Shown here piece by piece: positions 39,492 through 47,928 of a stretch of DNA of 64,000 bases (the first letter of the stretch is position 1; every line of letters starts with the position of its first letter). Source of the stretch: Collinsella aerofaciens (GTDB lineage Bacteria > Actinomycetota > Coriobacteriia > Coriobacteriales > Coriobacteriaceae); NCBI RefSeq assembly GCF_028206995.1, contig NZ_JAQLFL010000001.1, positions 186,001 to 250,000 of the forward strand. Reading direction: 5' to 3'. Under the pieces are notes generated by a model, which was not told the DNA's origin, did no database searches, and was given only the letters and a program-made list of their open reading frames with translations. The position numbers and the translations under genes are program-made.

Positions 39492-41018
39492 TTAATTCGC
39501 TCGATAGTGCGATCCGAGACTTTCGGTTCGCTTACGCATGGCTTTGACCATTTCCTGTGCTAGTTGAATCTGCGATTGCAGGCGGGCGAGGGCTGCGACT
39601 TCGCTGTCCTGGGCTTTCTGTGTGCTCAAGGTCGTTGCCTCTGTCTTCAAGCCCTCAAGCTCGTGTAGTGCCTCGGATAGGCCCGTCTCGGTGCGGTTGA
39701 TCATGCAATAGGTGCTCATCGTGTGTTTAAGGCTGCGTGTCAGGTGTTCGGCGTCTGTTGTGGCAATGCCGTACTGGGGGAGGGTGATATCCGCCTTCAG
39801 GGCCGCCTCAGGCTCTTTCTGCGCTGCAAGGGCTGCCGATGCGCCCGCGATGCGTCCGAATACGATGCCGTTGGCGCTTGACAAGCCACCAATGCGGTCG
39901 GCGCCGTGCATGCCGCCTGTCGCCTCGCCGCAAGCGTAGAGGCCCTCAACGCCCGTGTGCGCGGTCTTATCGATCTTGATGCCTCCGTTAGCGGCGTGGG
40001 CATACATCGCAACGCGCATCTCGTCAGTCGGGGCGATGCCGTGCTCGTCTTGCAGCCAGGTGGCAAAGGTCTGCACAAACTCTGGGACATCCTCGCGGGG
40101 GAAGTCGTAGTGGAGTGCCAGGCCTTCGGCACCAGCCTGATCGATGACGAGATCGATAGCCCGGGAGGCTAAGCGTGACGTGAAGGGACCATATCCAGAG
40201 CGTTGCTCGAGCAGGTCGTCTAGCTTGTCATCGGCAATATCTGCCGGCTGGTCGAACTTGACATAGCGCCAGGTTTTCTCGTTGAAGACCAGGTTGCGCT
40301 TGGGCTCGATGAAGCCGGGCATCATTTGCATGAACTCTATATTGGTAAGCGATGCGCCGTGCGCCAGTGCGATGGCCTGCGAGGAGCTGAGTACATCAGC
40401 CGACGTAAGGCTGCGCTCGAACAGGCCGCCTGTGCCACCGGCTGCGATGATCGTGGCCTTGGCAGCAAAGGGCACGATTCGATCTTCGGTGAGGTCGTAG
40501 AGCACGGTTCCGATGATTCTGCCGTTCGTGTCCTCAACAAGGTCGATAAGCTCATGGCGGGGGAGCAGGCGAATACCGAGCGACTCGATCCGGGTCGTCA
40601 GAGCGTCCTCAAGCGACTTGCGGGTGAGGCCGCGCCACATGCGCGTCTTGTGGTCAAAGCAGGGGATAAACTGCTTTTGCTGAGCGCTCTCAGCGCTTTG
40701 CGGACGCTGGAGCTCAACGCCCAGGTCTTGCTCGAGCCATTCAATTGCCTGGGGAATGCCGTGGACAAATGTCTGGACAAGCTCGGGGTCGGCGACGCCG
40801 CCACCGACGGTCTGGATGGTGTCGATGAGGTCCTGCTCGTCGTCTTCGTCGACGGGACCGATGAGGCCGAGGCCCCAGGTACCCGGGAAGAAGCTCGATC
40901 CACTCATAGTCTTGCCGGCGCTTGCCACAGCGACGGTTGTGCCCGTGCGTGCCGCTTCGATGGCGGCACAAAGGCCCGCAATGCCAGATCCAATTACCAG
41001 TACATCAGTCGATTCCAT
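39492..41018 (-). CDS. FAD-dependent oxidoreductase, fumarate reductase/aspartate oxidase-like
   Basis: A 508-residue flavoprotein. The dinucleotide fold TDVLVIGSGIAGLCAAIEAARTG opens the protein; SGSSFFPGTWGLGL, IIAAGGTGGLFERSL, the HGASLTNIEFMQMMPGFIEP segment and GEATGGMHGADRIGGLSSANGIVFGRIAG near the C-terminus are shared with succinate dehydrogenase/fumarate reductase flavoproteins and NadB. No nadA/nadC or cytochrome or iron-sulfur subunit is adjacent, so neither role is confirmed. The last 70 residues are helical. ATG 41018 follows GAAAGGAATCC. The product is probably cytosolic as no signal is visible. Confidence 0.75.
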   Translation of the reverse strand: MESTDVLVIGSGIAGLCAAIEAARTGTTVAVASAGKTMSGSSFFPGTWGLGLIGPVDEDDEQDLIDTIQTVGGGVADPELVQTFVHGIPQAIEWLEQDLGVELQRPQSAESAQQKQFIPCFDHKTRMWRGLTRKSLEDALTTRIESLGIRLLPRHELIDLVEDTNGRIIGTVLYDLTEDRIVPFAAKATIIAAGGTGGLFERSLTSADVLSSSQAIALAHGASLTNIEFMQMMPGFIEPKRNLVFNEKTWRYVKFDQPADIADDKLDDLLEQRSGYGPFTSRLASRAIDLVIDQAGAEGLALHYDFPREDVPEFVQTFATWLQDEHGIAPTDEMRVAMYAHAANGGIKIDKTAHTGVEGLYACGEATGGMHGADRIGGLSSANGIVFGRIAGASAALAAQKEPEAALKADITLPQYGIATTDAEHLTRSLKHTMSTYCMINRTETGLSEALHELEGLKTEATTLSTQKAQDSEVAALARLQSQIQLAQEMVKAMRKRTESLGSHYRAN

Positions 41019-41274
41019 CGGATTCCTTTCTCGTCCGGCGCATTGTCGCACGGGTGATCGGCAATGGGGCCGCAAAGACCCGGCAAATCGGTAAAGGGTA
41101 AATATGGCAGGTGGGCGTCATGGACGCTCTGACGCTCCATCTCTTCACATCTCGTATTTCGCCCCAGCTGATATACCGGCATTAGCTACCCTGCGCCAGC
41201 GCAAACAAAAAGAGCCGCTACCTCGAAAGGTAGCGACTCCAAAGCTCAACTATATGAGCATCGCGCGGGCGCGA

Positions 41275-42279
41275 TTAGGCCTTGAGGGCCTCCTCGACGG
41301 CGACAGCGCAGGCGACGGTGGCACCGACCATGGGGTTGTTGCCCATGCCGATGAGACCCATCATGTCGACGTGCGCAGGCACGGAGGAAGAACCGGCGAA
41401 CTGGGCGTCGGAGTGCATGCGGCCCATGGTGTCGGTCATGCCGTAAGAGGCAGGGCCGGCGCCCATGTTGTCCGGGTGCAGGGTACGGCCAGTGCCGCCA
41501 CCAGAAGCGACGGAGAAGTACTTCTTGCCAGCCTCGAGGCGCTCCTTCTTGTAGGTGCCAGCGACGGGGTGCTGGAAGCGCGTGGGGTTGGTGGAGTTAC
41601 CGGTGATCGAGATGTCGACGTTCTCGTGCCACATGATGGCAACGCCCTCGCGGACGTCGTCGGCGCCGTAGCAGTTGACGGCGGCGCGGGGACCATCGGA
41701 GTAGGGGATGGTCTCGACGACCTTGAGCTCGCCCGTGAAGTAGTCGAACTGGGTCTTCACATAGGTGAAGCCGTTGATGCGGGCGATGATCTGAGCAGCG
41801 TCCTTGCCCAGACCGTTGAGAATAACGCGCAGCGGCTTCTTACGAGCCTTGTTGGCGTTCAGAGCCAGGCCGATAGCGCCCTCAGCGGCAGCGAAGGACT
41901 CGTGACCGGCCAGGAAGGCGAAGCACTCGGTGTCGTCGGAGAGCAGCATAGCGCCCAGGTTGCCGTGGCCCAGACCGACCTTGCGGTCCTCGGCGACGGA
42001 GCCGGGAACGGTGAAGGCCTGGATGCCCTCGCCGATGATGGCGGCAGCCTCAGAAGCGGACTTGGCGCCACGCTTGACAGCGAGAGCGCAACCGAGGGTG
42101 TAGGCCCACTCGGCGTTCTGGAAGGCGATGGACTGGGTGTTGTTGACGATCTCACGCGGGTTGAAGCCCTTGTCGGTGCAGATCTGCAGAGCTTCCTCGA
42201 GGGAGGCGATGCCGTTGTCGGCGAGGCACTTGTTGATCTTGTCAGCGCGGCGCTCGTAACCTTCGAACGTAACAGTCAT
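41275..42279 (-). CDS. GGGtGRT-family protein
   Basis: A 334-residue protein of the family named after its motif (Pfam GGGtGRT as I recall, function unknown). The motif is SGGGTGRTLHPDNMGAGP near residue 260. Other strongly patterned parts are GFNPREIVNNTQSIAFQNAEWAYTLG, GHGNLGAMLLSDDTECFAFLAGHESFAAAEGAIGLA and GLIGMGNNPMVGATVACAVAVEEAL at the C-terminus. No membrane segment or signal peptide. It follows a NifU-like gene by 18 bases on the same strand, a pairing I recall from other anaerobes, so the two likely act together, perhaps around a metal or iron-sulfur cofactor. Confidence 0.8.
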   Translation of the reverse strand: MTVTFEGYERRADKINKCLADNGIASLEEALQICTDKGFNPREIVNNTQSIAFQNAEWAYTLGCALAVKRGAKSASEAAAIIGEGIQAFTVPGSVAEDRKVGLGHGNLGAMLLSDDTECFAFLAGHESFAAAEGAIGLALNANKARKKPLRVILNGLGKDAAQIIARINGFTYVKTQFDYFTGELKVVETIPYSDGPRAAVNCYGADDVREGVAIMWHENVDISITGNSTNPTRFQHPVAGTYKKERLEAGKKYFSVASGGGTGRTLHPDNMGAGPASYGMTDTMGRMHSDAQFAGSSSVPAHVDMMGLIGMGNNPMVGATVACAVAVEEALKA

Positions 42280-42297
42280 AGTTATTTCCCTCCCTTT

Positions 42298-43032
42298 CTA
42301 CTCGTGAACCGGGAACACGCTGGCGACGGAGTGAGTCTCCTCGTCGGTGCGCGGGTCGATGTACTTGGCAGCGTTCTCCCACTGACCATAGTGGCCCATA
42401 GCGCCAGCGATGGCCTCCTCGGGGGTCTTGCCGGCCTTGACGGCGTCGGTGAACTTGCCGAGGTTCAGGAACTCGAATGCGATGATCTCGTTCTTGTCGT
42501 TGAGAGCCATGCGGGTGACGTAGCCCTGAGCGAGCTCGAGGTAACGAGCGCCCTTGGCCTTGGTGCCGAACATGGTGCCGACCTGAGAGCGAAGGCCCTT
42601 GCCGAGGTCGTCGAGGGAGGCGCCCACGGGCAGGCCGCCCTCGGAGAACGCGGTCTGGCTGCGGCCGTAAACGATCTGCAGGAAGATCTCGCGCATAGCA
42701 ACGTTGATGGCGTCGCAGACGAGGTCGGTGTTGAGGGCCTCGAGGATGGTCTTACCGGGAAGGATCTCGGAAGCCATGGCGGCAGAGTGGGTCATGCCCG
42801 AGCAGCCGATGGTCTCAACGAGGGCCTCCTCGATGATGCCGTCCTTGACGTTCAGCGTGAGCTTGCAGGCGCCCTGCTGAGGTGCGCACCAACCCACACC
42901 GTGCGTAAGACCGGAGATGTCGGAAATCTCCTTAGCCTGGACCCACTTGCCCTCCTCGGGGATGGGTGCGGGGCCGTGGTATGCACCCTTGGCAACGGGG
43001 CACATGTTCTCCACTTCCTGTGAGTACTGCAT
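42298..43032 (-). CDS. NifU/IscU-like iron-sulfur scaffold protein, partner of GGGtGRT
   Basis: A 244-residue protein with a NifU-N-like core. Cysteines lie at 11, 49, 56, 77 and 106: GWCAPQQGACKLTLNV, then ETIGCSGMTHSAAMASEI (the match to the GCxxAxASxS cluster site of IscU) and LVCDAINVAMREIF. The 120-residue C-terminal part (EGGLPVGASLDDLGKGLRSQVGTMFGTKA and ARYLELAQGYVTRMALNDKNEIIAFEFLNLGKF) is not part of the standard scaffold. ATG 43032 follows AGGAGAGG. It is the first gene of the pair; it is separate from the suf operon 1.9 kb away, which has its own SufU. Confidence 0.75.
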   Translation of the reverse strand: MQYSQEVENMCPVAKGAYHGPAPIPEEGKWVQAKEISDISGLTHGVGWCAPQQGACKLTLNVKDGIIEEALVETIGCSGMTHSAAMASEILPGKTILEALNTDLVCDAINVAMREIFLQIVYGRSQTAFSEGGLPVGASLDDLGKGLRSQVGTMFGTKAKGARYLELAQGYVTRMALNDKNEIIAFEFLNLGKFTDAVKAGKTPEEAIAGAMGHYGQWENAAKYIDPRTDEETHSVASVFPVHE

Positions 43033-43435
43033 GCCTCTCCTCTCTATCGTGTTGGCGTCCCGTCTGGGGGTCGTGGCTGGCGATTGCCGGGCGACCCTTC
43101 GAAAGGGACATGACATGCAGCCCCTATAATACCGCGAAATGCACGGAATATTCGGCGAACGGCTCAGTTTTCGTAGCGAGAAGTCCGGAAGTTTTAATTG
43201 AAACGGTTTAACTCTATGTTCTGTGGTCGTGAACTTCCGTAGAGGGGGTCCGTCTTGGGCAAGCTATTGGTCAGCTCTTGTAAGCATTGCGGGGGTTGAC
43301 CTGTTGCAACGATGCCGTTCGCCGCCTGATTACTGCCTTTGGCCGCGCGAGTGTATTGTTTTGCGTGAATGTTTTGATGGCACGCTTCAATCGTGCTGTA
43401 TTGGATGGCAAGCAGATCCCGGCGAAGGGAGCGCC
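43033..43435. other. divergent intergenic region, NifU-like gene to RAYT copy 2
   Basis: A 403-bp gap. A minus-strand TATTAT (43129-43124) is a likely -10 for the NifU-like gene. The rest, before the RAYT start, contains no recognisable REP hairpin or RNA. Confidence 0.4.
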
Positions 43436-44248
43436 ATGCAGCGCGTTTGGAGAACGGTTACCGGCTTTTACCATGTCTGTGCCCGCGGTACGGGCAAGCA
43501 GCTCATCTTTGAGGGCGATGAGGACCGGTGGGAGTTTTTGGAGCTGATGCGCGAGTGCTGCCGCGAGGAGGGTGTGACGGTTATCGCTTGGTGCCTTATG
43601 GGCAATCACGTGCATTTGGTGCTTGCAGATTACGAGGACAGGATGAGCGCGGCGATGCACCGGCTGCTTTTGACGTACGCGCGGCGGTTCAATAAACGCA
43701 CGAGGCGCACAGGCCATCTGTTCCAGAACCGTTTTGACCGGCGCTCGCTCGATACCGACTGGCAGGTGATGGAGGCTATTCGCTCCGTACACGCCGATCC
43801 GCAGGAGGCGGGCGTTAGCCTAATCGAGCGTTATCCCTGGAGTAGCTTTGCGGAGCATTTGTGCGCTTACGACGGTGACGCGGCTGATGTCGCGAGGGGA
43901 TTTTCTGATCCTTCTTGCGTGCTTGAGCTTTTTGGTTCTGCCGAGGGCTTTATTGCCTATTCGCTTTCGACGCCCGACGGCAGCAAGCCAGCGCTGTGCG
44001 ATATGAAAGAGACAGAGTGGGAACGCAATGCCTTTGCCGGCAAGTTGGCGAAGAGTCTCGGGGTTCCGCTCAACGGGGTTAAAACTGCACCGCCGGCGCA
44101 GCGCGATACTGTTATTGTTGGATTGAACAATGCCGGCTTTACGGTGCGCCAGATTGAGCGGTATACCGGGATTGGCAAAAGTACCGTCTCTCGTATCGTG
44201 CGCGCCCGCGCGCGAACGGCGATGCGGGCTGGCGGAAACGTGATGTAA
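43436..44248 (+). CDS. RAYT-type Y1 (IS200-like) transposase, copy 2
   Basis: A 270-residue HUH endonuclease. VTGFYHVCARGTGKQLIFEGDED starts the domain, CLMGNHVHLVL near 60 holds the HUH pair, HRLLLTYARRFNKRTRRTGHLFQNRFDRRSL near 85-115 holds the tyrosine, and then EAIRSVHADPQEAGV and YPWSSFAEHL. The C-terminus (LNNAGFTVRQIERYTGIGKSTVSRIVRAR) is a helix-turn-helix. It is distantly similar to the copy at 26370. No hairpin of the GGGACAGG type flanks it within 300 bases. ATG 43436 follows GAAGGGAG. Confidence 0.85.
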   Translation: MQRVWRTVTGFYHVCARGTGKQLIFEGDEDRWEFLELMRECCREEGVTVIAWCLMGNHVHLVLADYEDRMSAAMHRLLLTYARRFNKRTRRTGHLFQNRFDRRSLDTDWQVMEAIRSVHADPQEAGVSLIERYPWSSFAEHLCAYDGDAADVARGFSDPSCVLELFGSAEGFIAYSLSTPDGSKPALCDMKETEWERNAFAGKLAKSLGVPLNGVKTAPPAQRDTVIVGLNNAGFTVRQIERYTGIGKSTVSRIVRARARTAMRAGGNVM

Positions 44249-44907
44249 GGTCGCCTTTTCACCGCAGCTGGGGTCGTCCATACGCCGCAACCAGCGTTCA
44301 AAAGCTTGGTGAGGTAACTGCACTTCTTAATATGCATAGAACAATCGCCATCTTGCATAAAATAACGGCTCAGTCCGGGTTTGCCCGTGCCTACCCCCGT
44401 CTGCGTCGTGCAAAAAACGGAGTTTTCAGCATCGTGGTGCTGTCGGCACCGACGCAATCTTGCAACATGCGGACCCCGAAGCTATTGATCCCTGCCGTTG
44501 CGCCCCCGAAGCACGTGTCTGCGTCCCGTCAGACCGCGATGCTTGTTCTAAACACAATATATATGCGCCTGAAGATGTTGATTAACGCTTTCGATGCGTA
44601 TACACACAGCTTGGCGTGCTGAATACTCGCAAAAATGCACGCCGCTCCCTATGGGACCCGTCTGCGGCAGGCGCGAAGCGAGCCGGAGCTTCGCAGAACG
44701 GGGCTTGGCGCATTGCTTGGCGGGCCCGGGGCCCTGCCGCAGGCCTTTGGTGCTGTGGAAAACGCCCGTGTTCGCGTCTGGCTGTGTGGCAAATGTCAGA
44801 CGGGGCGCCGGACGCGCGGACTTTGTGCCACCGCGCTCATTAGGTAAAAACAGAGCCGCCCGTATCGGGCGGCTCGGCAATTAAAACCCTTGGATTCGGG
44901 GCATAAG
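44249..44907. other. 659-bp intergenic region, RAYT copy 2 to sufU
   Basis: Convergent genes. Several imperfect inverted repeats are present (for example near 44406-44466 and in the GC-rich block 44630-44840), plus the suf terminator at 44845-44875. Open frames here have no coding character that I recognise. Nothing else is assigned. Confidence 0.4.
44845..44875 (-). terminator. suf operon terminator
   Basis: GAGCCGCCCG and CGGGCGGCTC around a 3-base loop, followed on the minus strand by TGTTTTTA. It lies 33 bases after the sufU stop. Confidence 0.85.
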
Positions 44908-45342
44908 CTACTGGTTTGTTTGCCCCTCGAGCATGCCGTCGAGGGTGCGCCAGGCGAGCTCGGCGCATTTGACGCGGGCGGGCATGTGCGAGATGTCCTG
45001 GAGCTGGGCGGCTTCGTCCAGGTCTTCCAGGTCGTCCTCGGAGAGCTTCTCGCCGCGGATCATGGCGAGGAAGAGTCCCGCCAAGCGACGCGCCTCCTCG
45101 ACGGTCTCGCCGGTGATGAGGTCGGCCATGATGTCGGCGCTGGCCTGGCTTATGGCGCAGCCGTGCCCGGTAAACGAGGCTTCCTCGATTACATCGTTCT
45201 CGACACGCAGCTGCAAGGTGAGCTCGTCTCCGCAGCTGGGGTTGATACCGTCGTGCTCGTGCGTGGGAGCATCCATCTCGTACTTATAGTCGGGGTGCGA
45301 GTTGTGCTCCATAAACGTGGTGGAGGTGTACAGATTACCCAT
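44908..45342 (-). CDS. sufU: SufU iron-sulfur cluster assembly protein
   Basis: A 144-residue SufU. The three conserved cysteines are C37 (NPSCGDE), C62 (GHGCAISQASADIM) and one in ARVKCAELAW near 124; the insertion between the second and third distinguishes SufU from IscU. SufU binds zinc and accepts the persulfide from SufS. ATG 45342 lies 8 bases inside the end of sufS, so the two are translationally coupled. The longer upstream frame is excluded because it lies within sufS. Last gene of the operon, before a strong terminator. Confidence 0.95.
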   Translation of the reverse strand: MGNLYTSTTFMEHNSHPDYKYEMDAPTHEHDGINPSCGDELTLQLRVENDVIEEASFTGHGCAISQASADIMADLITGETVEEARRLAGLFLAMIRGEKLSEDDLEDLDEAAQLQDISHMPARVKCAELAWRTLDGMLEGQTNQ

Positions 45343-46660
45343 TGAACGTGCTCCAAACGTGATGCAGGCCGGCGACGAACTTGTCGATGTCGGCCTTGTC
45401 GTTGTAGAAGGCCACGCTGGCGCGGCAGCAGGCAAGGTTCTCGACGCCCAGCCAGGTGAGCAGCGGCTGCGCGCAGTGGTGGCCGGCGCGGATGCAGACG
45501 CCGTCCATGTCCATGATGCTCGCGACGTCGTGCGGGTGAATTCCCTTGACGTTAAAGCTCACAACGCCGTGGTGGTTGTCCCAGTAGATGGAACCGATGA
45601 TTTGGACAAAGTCGAGCTGCATGAGCTCGCCCATCAGATAGTGGACGAGTGCCTGCTCGCGTGCCTGGATGTTTTCGTAGCCAACCGTGTTGACGAGGTA
45701 GTCGAGTGCCGCACCCGTGGCGAATATGCCGGCGGCGTCCTGCGTGCCGGCCTCGAACTTCTCGGGGACGGGCGCCCAGACGGCGTCCTGCTCGGTGACC
45801 GAATCGATCATCTCGCCGCCGGTGAGCATGGGCGGCATGGCGTTGAGCAGGTCCATCTTGCCCCACAGCACGCCGATGCCCATGGGGCCCATGGCCTTGT
45901 GCGCGCTAAAGGCAAAGAAGTCGGCGCCCAGGTCGGCCACGTTGACCGGCATGTGCGGCAGCGACTGCGCACCGTCGACGACCAGGTAGCCGCCGTACTT
46001 GTGCACGAGTTTGCCGAGGTTCTTGACCGGGTTCTCGACGCCCAGCACGTTGGAGACCTGGCCCACGGCCAGGATCTTGGTCTTGGGACCAACCTTGGCA
46101 AGAACTTCCTCGGTGGTGAGCTGGCCGGTCTTGGTGGGGTAGAGGTAGACGAGCTTGGCGCCGGTCTCGCGGCAGACCTGCTGCCACGGAATCAGGTTGG
46201 AGTGGTGCTCCATGATGGTAATGACGACCTCGTCACCGGGCTCGAGCACCGTGGGTGCAAAGCTCTTGGCGACCAGGTTGAGCGACTCGCTCGTGTTGCG
46301 GGTGAAGACGACCTCGTTGGCCTGGGCGGCGCCGATGAGGTCGGCGATCTGTTGGCGGACCTTCGCGATGGCGTCGGTGGCCTCGACGGACAGCGAGTAC
46401 AGGCCGCGCAGGGGGTTGGCGTTCATGCGCTGATAGAAGTCGCGTTCGGCGTCGAGCACACAGGCAGGGCGCTGCGCGGTGGCGGCGCTATCGAGGAAGG
46501 CGATCTCGGGGTGCTGCTGGAACAGCGGGAACTGGCCCTTGTAGGGGTTGGTCTCGATGTCCACAGTGGGCCAGCCGCGCGAAGCCTCGTCGCTGGCGTC
46601 GAGCTCCATGGGCTCGGGGGCGGTGCAGGTATCGCATTTAACGTGCTCGGTGTCGATCAT
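45335..46660 (-). CDS. sufS: SufS cysteine desulfurase
   Basis: A 441-residue PLP enzyme delivering sulfur from cysteine. The PLP lysine is K255 in FSAHKAMGP, with EHHSNLIPWQ and DGAQSLPH upstream, and the catalytic cysteine is C396 in RAGHHCAQPLL. Compared with the usual 405-410 residues, it has about 30 extra N-terminal residues (MIDTEHVKCDTCTAPEPMELD) that include a CDTC pair. It overlaps sufD by 4 bases (ATGA type) and sufU by 8. Confidence 0.95.
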   Translation of the reverse strand: MIDTEHVKCDTCTAPEPMELDASDEASRGWPTVDIETNPYKGQFPLFQQHPEIAFLDSAATAQRPACVLDAERDFYQRMNANPLRGLYSLSVEATDAIAKVRQQIADLIGAAQANEVVFTRNTSESLNLVAKSFAPTVLEPGDEVVITIMEHHSNLIPWQQVCRETGAKLVYLYPTKTGQLTTEEVLAKVGPKTKILAVGQVSNVLGVENPVKNLGKLVHKYGGYLVVDGAQSLPHMPVNVADLGADFFAFSAHKAMGPMGIGVLWGKMDLLNAMPPMLTGGEMIDSVTEQDAVWAPVPEKFEAGTQDAAGIFATGAALDYLVNTVGYENIQAREQALVHYLMGELMQLDFVQIIGSIYWDNHHGVVSFNVKGIHPHDVASIMDMDGVCIRAGHHCAQPLLTWLGVENLACCRASVAFYNDKADIDKFVAGLHHVWSTFNG

Positions 46661-47928
46661 GCGAGCTCCTCTTCAAAGTTATCGATCAGGTTGTTGCCCA
46701 GGCGGACGACGGCGGCGCGGGTGCGCTCGTCGGTGGCGGAAAGCGCGGCGTCCTCCAGCTTGGCGCGGATGAACAGGTCCTCGGCGGCGTTTTGGTCAAG
46801 GCCGCGGCAGGCGAGGTAGAACAGCTGCTCGTCGCGGACGTGACCGATGGTGGCGCCGTGGTTGCCGGCGACGTCGTCCTCGTCGCAGAGAATGACGGGA
46901 ATGGTCTTGTTGTCGACGCCCTTGTTGGCCAAAAGCACCGTCTCGCGCTCGGTGCCGGTTGCACCCTTGCAGCCGTGCACAAGGTCGATGGTGCCACGGT
47001 AGACCTTCTTGGACGTGCCGGTCAGCACGCCGTTGGCGTCGATCTCGCACTCGGTCTTGCGACCGCGGTGGCGCAGCTCGTAGTTAAAGTCGCGCACCTG
47101 CTCGCGGGCGCCAAGGTAGTCAGTATCGATGGTGACCTTGGCGGTATCGCCCAACAGATCGCCGGCAAGGCCGGTGGCGCTGGCGCCGGCACCCAGGACG
47201 GTGTGTTGCACGTTGACGCGCGCGCCCTCGTCCAGGAACAGGCCGGTGTCGTCGAGTGCGATCCAGCTATCGTCGAGCGTCTGCGTGCAGGCCACGTTGA
47301 CGGTGGCGTACTCGTGGGCGCACACGCGCAGCACGGATCCCACGACGCCCTCGCCGGCAACGGGGGAGTCCAGGGCGATCTGCAGGTCGAGCGTTGCCTG
47401 CGGACGGGCGACGACATCGATGGCGGCGATGGCCGCGGCAGTGTCGACGCCATTCACGCGCGCGGTAACCGTGGCGTGCTTGTATGCGGGCACATCGATG
47501 ACGACGCGCTTGGTGGCGTGGTCGGCCAGGTAGGTGTAGGCAGCCTCGCCCATGCCAGTCTCGAAGGCCTCAGCGGGGGAGAGCTCCTCCTCCAGCTTAA
47601 TGGCACCGGCCTGGTAGACGGAGGTGGCGGGCACGTCGAGCTCGGTCTCGGGCGTGATGCGGGCGCGGTCGGCGGCATCGCCGGGCGCGGAGGCGCGGCG
47701 CTCGGGGAAGCGCTCGGCCATGGCGTCCATGGCGGCGTCGAACGCGTCTGCCACGCCAGCAAACTGCTCGTCCAAGCCCTCAACCTTAACGGTCTCGGCG
47801 GGAGCGGCAGCAAGCTCGTCAGAGAGCTCGAGCTTGGTCTGATTCATCTTCAGCCAACCCCAAGTGGCGGCCGGCATAGCGTTGACCTGCTCAAGGGTGG
47901 TAGCAGCGGTGATCGTGGTCTGATTCAT
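46657..47928 (-). CDS. sufD: SufD scaffold component
   Basis: A 423-residue member of the SufB/SufD family. The C-terminal part (DEDDVAGNHGATIGHVRDEQLFYLACRGLDQNAAEDLFIRAKLEDA) is the SufD signature with the conserved HG...G motif. The N-terminal region is variable, Ala-rich. Start ATG 47928 overlaps the sufB stop by one base (TAATG), which decides the start against a longer open frame. It forms the SufBC2D complex. Confidence 0.93.
   Translation of the reverse strand: MNQTTITAATTLEQVNAMPAATWGWLKMNQTKLELSDELAAAPAETVKVEGLDEQFAGVADAFDAAMDAMAERFPERRASAPGDAADRARITPETELDVPATSVYQAGAIKLEEELSPAEAFETGMGEAAYTYLADHATKRVVIDVPAYKHATVTARVNGVDTAAAIAAIDVVARPQATLDLQIALDSPVAGEGVVGSVLRVCAHEYATVNVACTQTLDDSWIALDDTGLFLDEGARVNVQHTVLGAGASATGLAGDLLGDTAKVTIDTDYLGAREQVRDFNYELRHRGRKTECEIDANGVLTGTSKKVYRGTIDLVHGCKGATGTERETVLLANKGVDNKTIPVILCDEDDVAGNHGATIGHVRDEQLFYLACRGLDQNAAEDLFIRAKLEDAALSATDERTRAAVVRLGNNLIDNFEEELA

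Noticed and set aside
41104..43023. 639-codon frame opposite the GGGtGRT/NifU-like genes
   Set aside because: Shadow frame; the minus-strand pair has ribosome sites and family motifs.
41275..43032. GGGtGRT/NifU-like pair as part of the SUF machinery
   Set aside because: A complete sufCBDSU operon with its own SufU exists nearby under separate control, and the scaffold here has a different C-terminal domain.
44548..44880. 110-codon minus-strand frame before sufU
   Set aside because: It includes the suf terminator and shows no domain.
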